A DNA stretch of 64,000 nucleotides, taken from Adhaeribacter soli. GTDB taxonomy: Bacteria; Bacteroidota; Bacteroidia; Cytophagales; Hymenobacteraceae. The first letter of the stretch is position 1. Every line of letters begins with the position of its first letter. Shown here piece by piece: positions 1 to 7,605 of this stretch. Position numbers and translations under genes: made by a program. Below the pieces are notes generated by a model. It was not told the DNA's origin. It worked only from the letters and a program-made list of their open reading frames with translations, and searched no databases. The DNA is taken from positions 434,001-498,000 of the forward strand of contig NZ_VTWT01000003.1 of NCBI RefSeq assembly GCF_008727925.1, read 5' to 3'.

Positions 1-622
1 TTTCCGGAATGAAAAAGAAAAAGCTGAGCGCACAGGCAATGAAAATGGCTAAGGATAAAATTCCGGAAAAGCTCCGGCTTTTAAGCGCGCCCACCAAAAT
101 GAATGCGCCGGTAAACAGGAACACGTGTCCTAAGGTCGGCAGAAAGGCGGCGAAAGGCACCAGGTAGGTTTTATCTTCGCGCAGCAGGAAGCATAAACCT
201 AGCAGCAAGCCATAACTGATTAGCTTCATTTTCCGGCTTTGCACCAGGATCATGATCAGCCCGGCGCCAAACGCGGCCAGCACAAACGTAGGCGTTAACT
301 GGTCGGCCGCATCGGCAATGGCTTTCACCTGCGGACTGACAATAACCTGGCCCTGGCTGTCGGTTGGCAGAAACCAGCCTAAAGCAATTTTGAAGTAAAA
401 AGAGAACACCACCAGAAAGCACAATGCCAGCAACAGCATATAATCGTTTTTTCCTTTGGTGAAGTAATTGCGTTTGTGCAGCCAGTTTATTTCGGTTAAG
501 TAATGCAGCGGACCCAGTATGGCATACGAAAACAGGAAAAGCTCGAACGGCAACAGGAACGCCAAGGCGCAGGAAACCAGCATTAAGCCTACATTCAGGT
601 AATTCACTTGGGTAGTTGTCAT
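1..622 (-). CDS. partial multi-pass membrane protein, unknown function
   Basis: An open frame runs on the minus strand from an ATG at 622 to the window edge without a stop, giving at least 207 codons, so the C-terminus is missing. The start reads MTTTQVNYLNVGLMLVSCAL. Hydrophobic segments alternate with short charged loops, and I count about six membrane spans. A loop after the first two spans reads HYLTEINWLHKRNYF, rich in His and aromatic residues. I do not recognise the family. The His-rich loop faintly recalls integral-membrane carotenoid-oxygenase-like proteins, but this is only a guess. It is the upstream neighbour of the def terminator, on the same strand as def but separated by that terminator. 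Confidence 0.6.
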   Translation of the reverse strand, partial: MTTTQVNYLNVGLMLVSCALAFLLPFELFLFSYAILGPLHYLTEINWLHKRNYFTKGKNDYMLLLALCFLVVFSFYFKIALGWFLPTDSQGQVIVSPQVKAIADAADQLTPTFVLAAFGAGLIMILVQSRKMKLISYGLLLGLCFLLREDKTYLVPFAAFLPTLGHVFLFTGAFILVGALKSRSFSGILSLAIFIACALSFFFFIPE

Positions 623-736
623 GAAATTTTAGCTTTTCTTAGAATTCGCTTTGCACCAGTTTGGTAAAGTTAAGCTTTTTGCAAATAATGTTAAAGGGAA
701 TAAAGGACTGAAGTTTTGATTGGTATCGGTAAAATA

Positions 737-768
737 AAAAAGCCCAACGTTGCTGCGTTGGGCTTTTT
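737..768 (-). terminator. terminator of ruvX-def
   Basis: A 13-bp perfect stem (arms 737-749 and 756-768, 6-nt loop) has a GC-rich centre and ends in a T-run on the minus strand. It lies 20 bp beyond the def stop codon. Confidence 0.8.
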
Positions 769-787
769 AGCGAGAAAGGATAGCGTT

Positions 788-1375
788 TTAGCGGCCTTTC
801 ATGCCGAAGAACTTCATGCGGTAATCGGCATCTACATCGCCTTTGGAAATTTTGGTTAAGCGGCCTTTTATCAGGCGTTTTTTCAGCGGGCTTAAATGGT
901 CGGTAAACAGCACGCCTTCCAGGTGGTCGTACTCGTGTTGAATTACCCGAGCGGTCATGCCGTCGAATTTTTCTTCGAAAGTGTTAAAATCTTCGTCCTG
1001 GTAGCGGATGGTGATAACGGGTTTACGGTACACGTTTTCGCGGATGCCCGGAATGCTGAGGCAGCCTTCGTTAAAGCCCCATTCTTCGCCTTCTTCGGCA
1101 ATGATTTGCGGGTTAATAAATGCGCGTTTCAGGCCCGGTTTCGGCGTGATCGGGTTACCTTTTTCGTCTTCATCGTCTTCCATCGGGGCAGAATCGATCA
1201 CGAACAGGCGAATGGCTTTGCCGATCTGCGGGGCGGCCAGGCCAACACCATGCGCGTAGTACATGGTGTCGTACATGTCGGCTACCAGTTTTTTCAGGTC
1301 CGGGAAATCTCGCGGAATTTCCTGGGTTTTGGTTTTCAGCACCGGATCGCCGAAGGCAACTATCGGGAATATCAT
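788..1375 (-). CDS. def: peptide deformylase
   Basis: Removes the N-formyl group from the initiator methionine of nascent proteins in the cytoplasm. At 195 residues it is the usual size. All three metal-site motifs are present: GVGLAAPQ at 43-50, EGCLS at 103-107 (Cys is a metal ligand) and HEYDH at 147-151 (two His ligands and the catalytic Glu). An acidic insert around residues 65-75 precedes the second motif. The ATG overlaps the upstream ruvX stop as ATGA, so the two genes are very probably co-transcribed and translationally coupled. Confidence 0.97.
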   Translation of the reverse strand: MIFPIVAFGDPVLKTKTQEIPRDFPDLKKLVADMYDTMYYAHGVGLAAPQIGKAIRLFVIDSAPMEDDEDEKGNPITPKPGLKRAFINPQIIAEEGEEWGFNEGCLSIPGIRENVYRKPVITIRYQDEDFNTFEEKFDGMTARVIQHEYDHLEGVLFTDHLSPLKKRLIKGRLTKISKGDVDADYRMKFFGMKGR

Positions 1376-1788
1376 ATTGCTTTGCTTTCTAAATAACTCT
1401 GTAAAATAATAGTAGCGCTTACCATATCTACGGTGGCTTTGTTTTGCCGGTCTTTCTTTTTCAGGCCGCCGGCCAGCATGGTTTGCTGGGCAATGCGCGA
1501 AGTAAACCGTTCGTCTACCAGATGCACCGGCATATCCGGGAATTCCTTCTGGAGTTTCCGCACCAGGCCGGTTACGGCCGCAGTGGTATCGGTTGGCGTG
1601 TTGTCCAGGCGTTTGGGCATGCCTACTACAATAGCCTCTACCGGCTCCCGCAAAAAATAACTCTTCAGGTAAGCCAGCAGGGTATGGGTAGGCACCGTTT
1701 CCAGGCCGTTGGCAATGATCTGCAACGGATCGGTAACGGCCAGGCCGGTGCGTTTATTGCCGTAATCTATTGCCAGGATGCGTGCCAC
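1372..1788 (-). CDS. ruvX: Holliday junction resolvase-like protein (YqgF/RuvX)
   Basis: RNase H-fold protein of the YqgF family, implicated in pre-16S rRNA processing. The frame could begin at an ATG at 1851, but I choose a GTG at 1788. From there the protein starts VARILAIDYGNKRTG, which carries the family's first catalytic Asp near its N-terminus, and is 138 residues, the normal length. A TAATTTTG promoter box at 1816-1823 lies between the two candidate starts, which also argues against the longer form. The DERFTS and SATIILQ motifs near the end are typical. It overlaps def by 4 bp. Confidence 0.92.
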   Translation of the reverse strand: MARILAIDYGNKRTGLAVTDPLQIIANGLETVPTHTLLAYLKSYFLREPVEAIVVGMPKRLDNTPTDTTAAVTGLVRKLQKEFPDMPVHLVDERFTSRIAQQTMLAGGLKKKDRQNKATVDMVSATIILQSYLESKAI

Positions 1789-1815
1789 GTAGGTTTGGTT
1801 AAAAGCGTTAGGGTG

Positions 1816-1823
1816 CAAAATTA
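1816..1823 (-). promoter_or_regulatory. -7 box of the ruvX-def promoter
   Basis: TAATTTTG on the minus strand matches the Bacteroidota -7 consensus TAnnTTTG and lies 28 bp before the GTG start of ruvX. I see no good TTG at the -33 position, so this is only half a promoter. Confidence 0.45.
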
Positions 1824-2085
1824 CGCAATTTTTGGGAGATGCCCGAACCATCGGCTTATCCGCCTTTAGCGCTAACGTTTATTCCGGCATTTTACAGTCC
1901 TGTTCCGGTTGTTCAGGAAAGGTTTCTCTCTGGAAGGGATTTGTTTTATTTAAGTAGCTGGTTTACATACTATTCCGGTTGGGGCTGCGTTTTTGGGAAG
2001 CTCGTAATTAACTTCTTCTTGCCTGAAACTGAAACCGGGAAAACGGAGTTAAGGAGAAAAAACGGCTTTCCTGCTTTTTTATAAT

Positions 2086-2093
2086 TATATTTG
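2086..2093 (+). promoter_or_regulatory. -7 box of the ctp promoter
   Basis: TATATTTG matches TAnnTTTG 48 bp before the ctp start. No clear TTG lies 19-21 bp upstream. The rest of the 353-bp gap between the divergent ruvX and ctp starts holds nothing else I can name. Confidence 0.4.
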
Positions 2094-2141
2094 TATATTC
2101 CGGATATGTTTCCCGGAATTTAATCTTTTAGCCGCAACCCT

Positions 2142-3812
2142 ATGGCTGAACCTATACAAAATTCAAAATTCCAGATCCGGTTGCCGCTGCTGGTGGCGGG
2201 CGCCATGGCGTTCGGCATGCTCATCGGGGCTACTTCGTTCCAGCCTTCCGGCTCTAATGCCCAATCCATTTCCAAAGCTTATCTGAAGTTCCGCGATATT
2301 CTAAGCTACATCGACCGCGATTACGTGGATTCGGTGAACACGGAAGACCTTTCGGATTACGCCATCAGCAAGATGCTGGAAAAACTCGATCCGCATACGG
2401 CCTATATTCCGGCCAAGGAAATGATCGTGGCCAACTCGTACCTGGAAGGCGATTTTGACGGCATTGGCGTAGAATTCAATATTTTTCAAGATACCATTTA
2501 CGTAATTGCCCCGATCAGCGGCGGGCCTTCGGAAGCGGCTGGTTTGCAGGCCGGCGATAAAATAATAGCAGTAAACGGCAAAAAAGTGGCCGGCGTAAGC
2601 ATTACGAACCAGGGTGTTTTCGAAAAGCTGCGCGGGCCAAAAGGTACCAAAGTAAACCTGACCATTCTGCGGAAAGAATCGAAAAAACCGCTGAGCTATA
2701 CCATTACCCGTCATAAAATTCCGACCACTTCGGTGGATGTAAGCTATATGATCGATGGCCGCACCGGCTACATCAAAATAAACCGTTTCTCGGCCAATAC
2801 TTACGACGAATTTAAATCGGCCCTGGGAAAACTGAAGCAAAAAGGACTGCAGCAACTCGTGCTCGACCTCCGCGATAACCCGGGCGGCTACATGGACAAA
2901 GCCATTAAGATTGCCGATGAATTTATAAGCGGCAACAAGAAAATTGTGTACACCGAGGGCAAAGGCGACCGTTACGATACCGAAACCTACGCCCAGGCCC
3001 GCGGCGAATTCGAAGACGGACCTTTGGTGGTGCTCATCAACGAAGGCAGCGCTTCGGCTTCGGAAATTCTGGCCGGTGCGCTGCAGGACAACGACCGCGC
3101 TTTGATCGTAGGCCGTCGTTCGTTTGGTAAAGGGCTGGTGCAAATGCCGATCCCGCTGAACGATGGTTCGGAATTGCGTTTAACCATTTCCCGGTATTAT
3201 ACGCCAAGCGGGAGGTCTATCCAGAAATCGTATCAGAACGGGGTGGAAGATTACGAGGCGGATATGATGCGGCGCTTTAAACGGGGCGAAATCTTTCACC
3301 CGGATAGCATTCATTTCGATGATTCGGTGAAGTATAAAACCCGCCGGGGTCGTTTGGTTTTTGGCGGCGGCGGCATTATGCCCGACGTGTTCGTGGCACC
3401 CGATACTTCCGAAAACTCCAAATTCCTGACCGACCTTTACAGCAAGAACATTATCCGCGAATTTGCCCTGAACTACTACCGCGACCACCGGAAAGAATTC
3501 AAGAAGATGCCGCTGGCCCAGTTCCGGAGTACGTTTGTGGTAACCGATAAAATGCTGTACGATCTGGTAAAGAAAGCTACCCAGGCGAAGATCAAGTACA
3601 AGGAAAAAGATTTTCAGCGTTCGAAGCATTTAATTGCCAACAACCTGAAAGCTTCCATTGCCCGCAGCATTTACGGCCCGGTTGGTTTCTTCCCGATCTT
3701 CCAGGAAAAGGATGTGGAGTTTCAGCAGGCAATAAAACTTTTTGACCAGGCGGAGAAGATTGCGAAGGGGCAGGTACAGGTAGAGAGTAATATTGGCCGT
3801 AAGAGTAATTAA
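2142..3812 (+). CDS. C-terminal processing peptidase, S41 family, with PDZ domain
   Basis: Periplasmic serine protease of the CtpA/Prc type. An N-terminal hydrophobic segment (residues 13-32) should export or anchor it. A PDZ domain covers about 95-185 and the S41 peptidase domain about 195-375. The catalytic dyad can be read directly: Ser305 in NEGSASASEI and Lys330 in SFGKGLVQ, 25 residues apart as in E. coli Prc. About 180 residues follow the peptidase core, a C-terminal extension common in Bacteroidota members. It is transcribed alone, with a promoter box upstream and a hairpin terminator downstream. Confidence 0.93.
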   Translation: MAEPIQNSKFQIRLPLLVAGAMAFGMLIGATSFQPSGSNAQSISKAYLKFRDILSYIDRDYVDSVNTEDLSDYAISKMLEKLDPHTAYIPAKEMIVANSYLEGDFDGIGVEFNIFQDTIYVIAPISGGPSEAAGLQAGDKIIAVNGKKVAGVSITNQGVFEKLRGPKGTKVNLTILRKESKKPLSYTITRHKIPTTSVDVSYMIDGRTGYIKINRFSANTYDEFKSALGKLKQKGLQQLVLDLRDNPGGYMDKAIKIADEFISGNKKIVYTEGKGDRYDTETYAQARGEFEDGPLVVLINEGSASASEILAGALQDNDRALIVGRRSFGKGLVQMPIPLNDGSELRLTISRYYTPSGRSIQKSYQNGVEDYEADMMRRFKRGEIFHPDSIHFDDSVKYKTRRGRLVFGGGGIMPDVFVAPDTSENSKFLTDLYSKNIIREFALNYYRDHRKEFKKMPLAQFRSTFVVTDKMLYDLVKKATQAKIKYKEKDFQRSKHLIANNLKASIARSIYGPVGFFPIFQEKDVEFQQAIKLFDQAEKIAKGQVQVESNIGRKSN

Positions 3813-3850
3813 GGTTCAGGTTAGATAAAAGTATTTTTTGGTATAACTTC

Positions 3851-3890
3851 AGAAAGAGGTATTGTTATTAAATAATACCTCTTTATTTTT
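3851..3890 (+). terminator. terminator of ctp
   Basis: An 11-bp stem (3853-3863 with 3874-3884) is followed by a T-rich tail. It overlaps the promoter of the next gene. Confidence 0.65.
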
Positions 3891-3891
3891 G
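3862..3891 (+). promoter_or_regulatory. promoter of the 3908 lipoprotein gene
   Basis: TTG (3862-3864), 19 bp, then TATTTTTG (3884-3891) fits the Bacteroidota consensus closely. The start codon is 16 bp further on, so the leader is very short. The promoter is embedded in the upstream gene's terminator hairpin. Confidence 0.6.
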
Positions 3892-3907
3892 AGGCAAAAA
3901 CCTTCGT

Positions 3908-4651
3908 ATGAAAAGAAAAACTTTAATTTTTGCCTCATTGGTTGTTTCGCTGCTTTCCGTAAGCTGTAGTAAGGATGATGATCAAACTCGGGATGCTACT
4001 CCAAATACCAAAGGCACTTTAAATGTTATTGCCTCTCCTGCCGATGCTGCAACCCGTATAAATATTATTCGCGGTACAGATACCATTAAAGCAGTACCGG
4101 ATGCTTATGGGGTATTTACAGTAAAAGATTTGCCGGAAAATAACTATAATGTTGTTTTTACTCCATCGCCCCTTTATGAAAAACCTATTGATAAAACCGC
4201 GCAAATAAAGGCCGGACAAGTTACCGATTTTGGAACGATTTCCTTTACGAAGAAATCTAATGGAATATCGGCAAAAGTAGATGGTTTAATCTGGGCTCCA
4301 TATGGAATGAATAATAATTTGGATTCCCTAAATAAATTGCATATTTATGGCTTTATGTATGGCGACTATTATGTTTATTTGGGTAAAATTCCTTTTTCTA
4401 AAGGAACTTATACCCATGTCAGTAATCCAGAATTAGTTTGGGCTTATGGAGGATTTTCCCAGGGAGGACCTAATGAACATTGGGAATCTACACATGGTGG
4501 GAGTGCTTCGGTTACTATTACCAATATTGATCCTGCCGCAAAAAAGATAACAGGTTATTTCTCCTTTACAGCTAATGCGAGCCCTGGCACTAACGCTACT
4601 GGTGTAAAAAGATTAACAGAAGGTGTTTTTATTGATGTAAATTATAGATAA
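3908..4651 (+). CDS. lipoprotein with carboxypeptidase-regulatory-like domain
   Basis: 247 residues. The N-terminus has a lipoprotein signal ending LLSVSCSKDDD (lipobox Cys at about residue 21, followed by an acidic stretch). Residues 35-110 look like a small beta-sandwich of the carboxypeptidase-regulatory type (GTLNVIASPADAAT, then DAYGVFTVKDLP). The second half (about 115-247) contains VDGLIWAPYG and GYFSFTANASPG and resembles DUF6252-type lipoproteins, but I am not certain. The gene is clearly more AT-rich than its neighbours and is followed by a 42-bp palindrome, which may mean recent acquisition. Function unknown. Confidence 0.75.
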   Translation: MKRKTLIFASLVVSLLSVSCSKDDDQTRDATPNTKGTLNVIASPADAATRINIIRGTDTIKAVPDAYGVFTVKDLPENNYNVVFTPSPLYEKPIDKTAQIKAGQVTDFGTISFTKKSNGISAKVDGLIWAPYGMNNNLDSLNKLHIYGFMYGDYYVYLGKIPFSKGTYTHVSNPELVWAYGGFSQGGPNEHWESTHGGSASVTITNIDPAAKKITGYFSFTANASPGTNATGVKRLTEGVFIDVNYR

Positions 4652-4679
4652 TTTAAAATTGCCTTAAGTTCAACAGTTT

Positions 4680-4721
4680 TAAATGATAATGGCACCAATT
4701 AATTGGTGCCATTATCATTTA
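4680..4721. repeat. 42-bp perfect palindrome, probable terminator
   Basis: Every base pairs with its symmetric partner from 4680 to 4721; the centre is GGCACCAATTAATTGGTGCC. Transcribed from either strand it would make a long hairpin, so it may end the lipoprotein gene's transcript, although only three T's follow it. Confidence 0.7.
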
Positions 4722-5048
4722 GGTGCATGTTTAAAATTCATCCTTAGCGCTGCAAATTTCCATTACCAGAACCTGAGTTCGTCTTTTTCTCGCACCATTG
4801 CGCTGCTATGCTGCTCCAAAAAGCCTTCCTCAGAATCTGGTACTGAAAACTTTCGCTTGCAAAAATAAAATTTAAACATACTCTAAAACTATTGAGGGAG
4901 AAAAGAGTTGATCAAACTTAATAAGTCTTTAAAAGATGATAGTTATCATAACTTTACTTTTTGGGACTGAAATAATACCGTTTTTTGAATTTTGGTCGTA
5001 CTTTTAAGGCTGAAAACGATACTGTTCCGGAAATTAATCTGATTTAGT
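4722..5048. other. intergenic, no gene seen
   Basis: AT-rich spacer between the palindrome and the dioxygenase gene. It must hold that gene's promoter, but I find no good TTG-N20-TAnnTTTG match. The short open frames here have no recognisable content. Confidence 0.5.
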
Positions 5049-6245
5049 ATGCCATTTTATCATAAATTAGGAAATATCCCGCATAAGCGGCACACCCAGT
5101 TCCGGCAGCCCGACGGCAGCCTGTACTCGGAGCAGCTGGTGGGAACGCTGGGCTTCAGCGGAGTTTCTTCTTTGCTTTACCACACCAATCCGCCAACCAA
5201 AATAGAGCGCATTGGCGAGCCGGTACCTTTCAGCTATAAATTTGCCAAGGAAGCGAAATACGCACCAAGCCATTTGCGCACGTTGGGCGAGAAAACCACC
5301 GGTGCTGATTACCTGAATGCCCGCAAAACCATGTTGGCCAATAACGATGTGGCGATCAGCATCTGTAATCCGTCGGAGGCGGAGATGAAATACTACTACA
5401 AAAATGCCATTGCCGACGAGGTGGTTTTTGTACACGAAGGCAGCGGGGAATTGCTTTCGCAAATGGGTAAGATCGAGTTCCGGCCGGGTGATTACCTGGT
5501 TATTCCGCGGACCATTATTCATAAATTCCGTTTCAACGAGGGGCAGGTGCGTTTGCTCGTAATCGAATCGTTCAGCCCGATCGAGACGCCACGCCGCTAC
5601 CGTAACCACTTCGGGCAGCTGCTGGAGCATTCGCCTTTCTGTGAGCGCGACATGCGTCCGCCAACCGAGCTGATAAACGAAACCGAAAAAGGCGAATACT
5701 TGGTACAGATCAAGAAAGAAGGGTTTTTGCACCAGTATTACTACGATTTCAGTCCGTTCGATGTAGTGGGTTGGGATGGCTTTTTCTTCCCGTACGCTTT
5801 CTCCATTCACGATTTCGAACCAATAACCGGCCGCATTCACCAGCCACCTCCGGTACACCAGACCTTCGAGGCGCATAACTTCGTGATCTGCTCGTTCGTG
5901 CCGCGTTTATACGATTACCACCCGCTGGCTATTCCGGCGCCATACAACCACTCCAACGTAGATTCCGACGAGGTGCTGTACTACGTGGAAGGTAATTTTA
6001 TGAGCCGCAAAGGCATCGACATTGCTTCGTTTACGGTGCATCCGGGCGGCATTCCGCACGGTCCGCACCCAGGCACGGTGGAGGCCAGCATCGGCAAAAC
6101 CGGTACCGAAGAACTGGCCGTAATGATCGATACTTTCAAGCCGCTGCACCTGACCGACGAGGCCATGAAGTACATCGACGAGAAATACCCGATGAGCTGG
6201 AAAGACCACCAGGACCCGCCGCGGGCTGCCGATATGATGGATTAA
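5049..6245 (+). CDS. hmgA: homogentisate 1,2-dioxygenase-like protein
   Basis: Cytoplasmic non-haem iron dioxygenase that opens the homogentisate ring in tyrosine and phenylalanine breakdown. It has 398 residues, shorter than the roughly 440 of animal and proteobacterial enzymes but usual for Bacteroidota. The first cupin reads FVHEGSGELLSQMG around 128-140 and GDYLVIPR at 147-154. Probable iron ligands in the second cupin are His301, Glu308 (in YNHSNVDSDE) and His337 (in IPHGPHPG). No other tyrosine-pathway gene is adjacent. It is transcribed alone, with a hairpin terminator downstream. The family assignment is firm, substrate less so. Confidence 0.85.
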   Translation: MPFYHKLGNIPHKRHTQFRQPDGSLYSEQLVGTLGFSGVSSLLYHTNPPTKIERIGEPVPFSYKFAKEAKYAPSHLRTLGEKTTGADYLNARKTMLANNDVAISICNPSEAEMKYYYKNAIADEVVFVHEGSGELLSQMGKIEFRPGDYLVIPRTIIHKFRFNEGQVRLLVIESFSPIETPRRYRNHFGQLLEHSPFCERDMRPPTELINETEKGEYLVQIKKEGFLHQYYYDFSPFDVVGWDGFFFPYAFSIHDFEPITGRIHQPPPVHQTFEAHNFVICSFVPRLYDYHPLAIPAPYNHSNVDSDEVLYYVEGNFMSRKGIDIASFTVHPGGIPHGPHPGTVEASIGKTGTEELAVMIDTFKPLHLTDEAMKYIDEKYPMSWKDHQDPPRAADMMD

Positions 6246-6266
6246 GGCAACTTTTGTTTTAAATAC

Positions 6267-6297
6267 TTGTTAGCGATGCTGAATAATCTTATATTTA
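6267..6297 (+). promoter_or_regulatory. possible promoter of the 6339 lipoprotein gene
   Basis: TTG (6267-6269), 20 bp, then TATATTTA (6290-6297) is one base from consensus. Its spacer is the 5' arm and loop of the hmgA terminator hairpin. Confidence 0.4.
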
Positions 6298-6314
6298 GCA
6301 TCGCTTTTGTTTTA
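6272..6314 (+). terminator. terminator of hmgA
   Basis: A 9-bp stem AGCGATGCT (6272-6280) with AGCATCGCT (6297-6305) is followed by a T-rich tract. It overlaps a candidate promoter of the next gene. Confidence 0.7.
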
Positions 6315-6338
6315 TTCCGGAATTTAAAATTGAAAGGT

Positions 6339-6911
6339 ATGAGAAAGCTTTCCGTCGTGCTTTTGCTGGCTGCTGCCTTGTTCACTTCCTGTAAAAAAGA
6401 AGTGGAAACCGTAGAAAAGCTCTTTACATTCGAAATGCGGAACGAGCAGCATTTTGTTGCGTCTAAAAAGGAAGTAAATAAAGCCTACGCTAACGGATCT
6501 GCCTGGGGATTGACAGAGGCAGAGTACCCGATTGCCATTGCCTCCGACTCTGAAGCAGAGTTTAAGCGGAATAATACGACTACGCACCTGGTGAAAAACA
6601 TCCGAGTACAAGAATTGAAAATGGCCATGCCTGGTAATTTATCGGCAACTTTTAACTTTTTGAAAGATATTGAAGTTTATGTGGCCGATTCTTTAAACCG
6701 CAATCCGGTACTAATGGCCTATGCCAGGGATATTCAGCCAGATGGGAAGAAAACCCTAATTCTTACGCCTACCGAAAACGTAATGGATAAATATGTGAAA
6801 ACGGGTAATTACAGCCTGAGAATAAAAGGCAAGATGGTTGATACTGTTTCCAGCGACCTGAATATTAAAGTGAATATGGTGTTTAAAGTAACGGCCAGCC
6901 CATTGAACTAA
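6339..6911 (+). CDS. lipoprotein, unknown function
   Basis: 190 residues from the ATG at 6339. An upstream in-frame ATG at 6267 lies before the terminator hairpin and is unlikely. The signal peptide is MRKLSVVLLLAAALFTSCKK with the lipobox Cys at residue 18. The mature part has no motif I recognise. It looks like an all-beta or mixed domain with the phrases VKNIRVQELKMAMPG and DIEVYVADSLNRNPVLMAY, which suggest a structural or adhesion-type periplasmic domain rather than an enzyme. It stands alone between two terminators. Confidence 0.7.
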   Translation: MRKLSVVLLLAAALFTSCKKEVETVEKLFTFEMRNEQHFVASKKEVNKAYANGSAWGLTEAEYPIAIASDSEAEFKRNNTTTHLVKNIRVQELKMAMPGNLSATFNFLKDIEVYVADSLNRNPVLMAYARDIQPDGKKTLILTPTENVMDKYVKTGNYSLRIKGKMVDTVSSDLNIKVNMVFKVTASPLN

Positions 6912-6937
6912 GAAGACTGCAACATATTACAAGGGAA

Positions 6938-6979
6938 GCCTTTCCGGAAGCTGCTATGCTTTTGGAAAGGCTTTTTTGT
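6938..6979 (+). terminator. terminator of the 6339 gene
   Basis: Stem GCCTTTCC (6938-6945) with GGAAAGGC (6964-6971), then TTTTTT. Confidence 0.8.
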
Positions 6980-7029
6980 TGGGGTTTGGTACTGTTTTAA
7001 TGTTAAGACTGGTTCCATGTTCAAAATAT

Positions 7030-7072
7030 ATTGCCGTCTGCTTTCCGTCAGCTAAAGCAGACGGCAATGAAA
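7030..7072. repeat. dispersed hairpin repeat, family A
   Basis: A 15-bp perfect stem (7030-7044 with 7054-7068) encloses a 9-nt loop. The 28-bp core 7045-7072 recurs identically at 13993-14020 and 59140-59167. Size, symmetry and intergenic position are those of a REP-like element. No transposase is visible nearby. Confidence 0.75.
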
Positions 7073-7110
7073 CTCGGTAAATAATCTTTCATGCTGCAGT
7101 CTCACCTTTT

Positions 7111-7556
7111 ACACCCCGGCCTGTCCCCCGACAGGCAGAAAGCACTGCAGCAAAGCGCGTTGTGCATAAGCTTCCATAAAGCGGTTTATAAAGGTAAAAT
7201 GCCTGGTGGGTTGACCTGAATGGAGCGGCGAGTCCGGCCTGTCGGGGGACCTACGGTATATACACATCTTTAAGAACCAACATCACCTCGGTCTGTACCC
7301 CCACAGACCGAAGTAGAGGCCTTAAAATTAGCAGTGGTTTGCTATCTGAACTAAGAGAAGTTCGAAATTCCGCCATTTCCGGGCAAAGCGTTTATTATGC
7401 ATAAATGAGCAGGTAGCTTTTTAATCTTTAACTGCAGTGCTTCGGTCTGTGAGGGCACAGACCGAGGTGACAGTTTATTCGAAAATACCAAAGACCGAAC
7501 CCTTTACATTGTAAAAAGGAGATGTGTATATACCGTAGGTCGGGGGACAGGCCGGG
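7111..7556. repeat. nested inverted-repeat element
   Basis: Most of the 694-bp gap between 6911 and 7606. A 36-bp arm at 7234-7269 is repeated inverted at 7520-7555. Inside, a hairpin beginning CTCGGTCTGT (7287-7311) recurs inverted at 7442-7466. A third partial copy of the outer arm with its own hairpin lies at 7113-7136. There is no open frame of note. It could be a non-autonomous mobile element or a structured RNA. Confidence 0.7.
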
Positions 7557-7605
7557 GTGGATGCATTTATACGATTGCAAGAATTGAATAAATCTGAAAG
7601 AAAAA

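Noticed and set aside
1839-2084. 81-codon open frame on + between ruvX and ctp
   Set aside because: No start context, signal or family pattern; it overlaps the ruvX promoter area on the other strand and the ctp promoter box follows it.
2301-3143. 280-codon open frame antisense to the ctp gene
   Set aside because: Mirror of the biased codon use in ctp; the sense strand has a full, motif-supported enzyme.
4683-4868. 61-codon open frame starting inside the 42-bp palindrome
   Set aside because: Low-complexity translation, begins in a hairpin, no homology recognisable.
7111-7556. rRNA, tRNA or known riboswitch
   Set aside because: No tRNA cloverleaf, CCA-adjacent acceptor stem or riboswitch core that I recognise; the structure is explained by inverted repeats.
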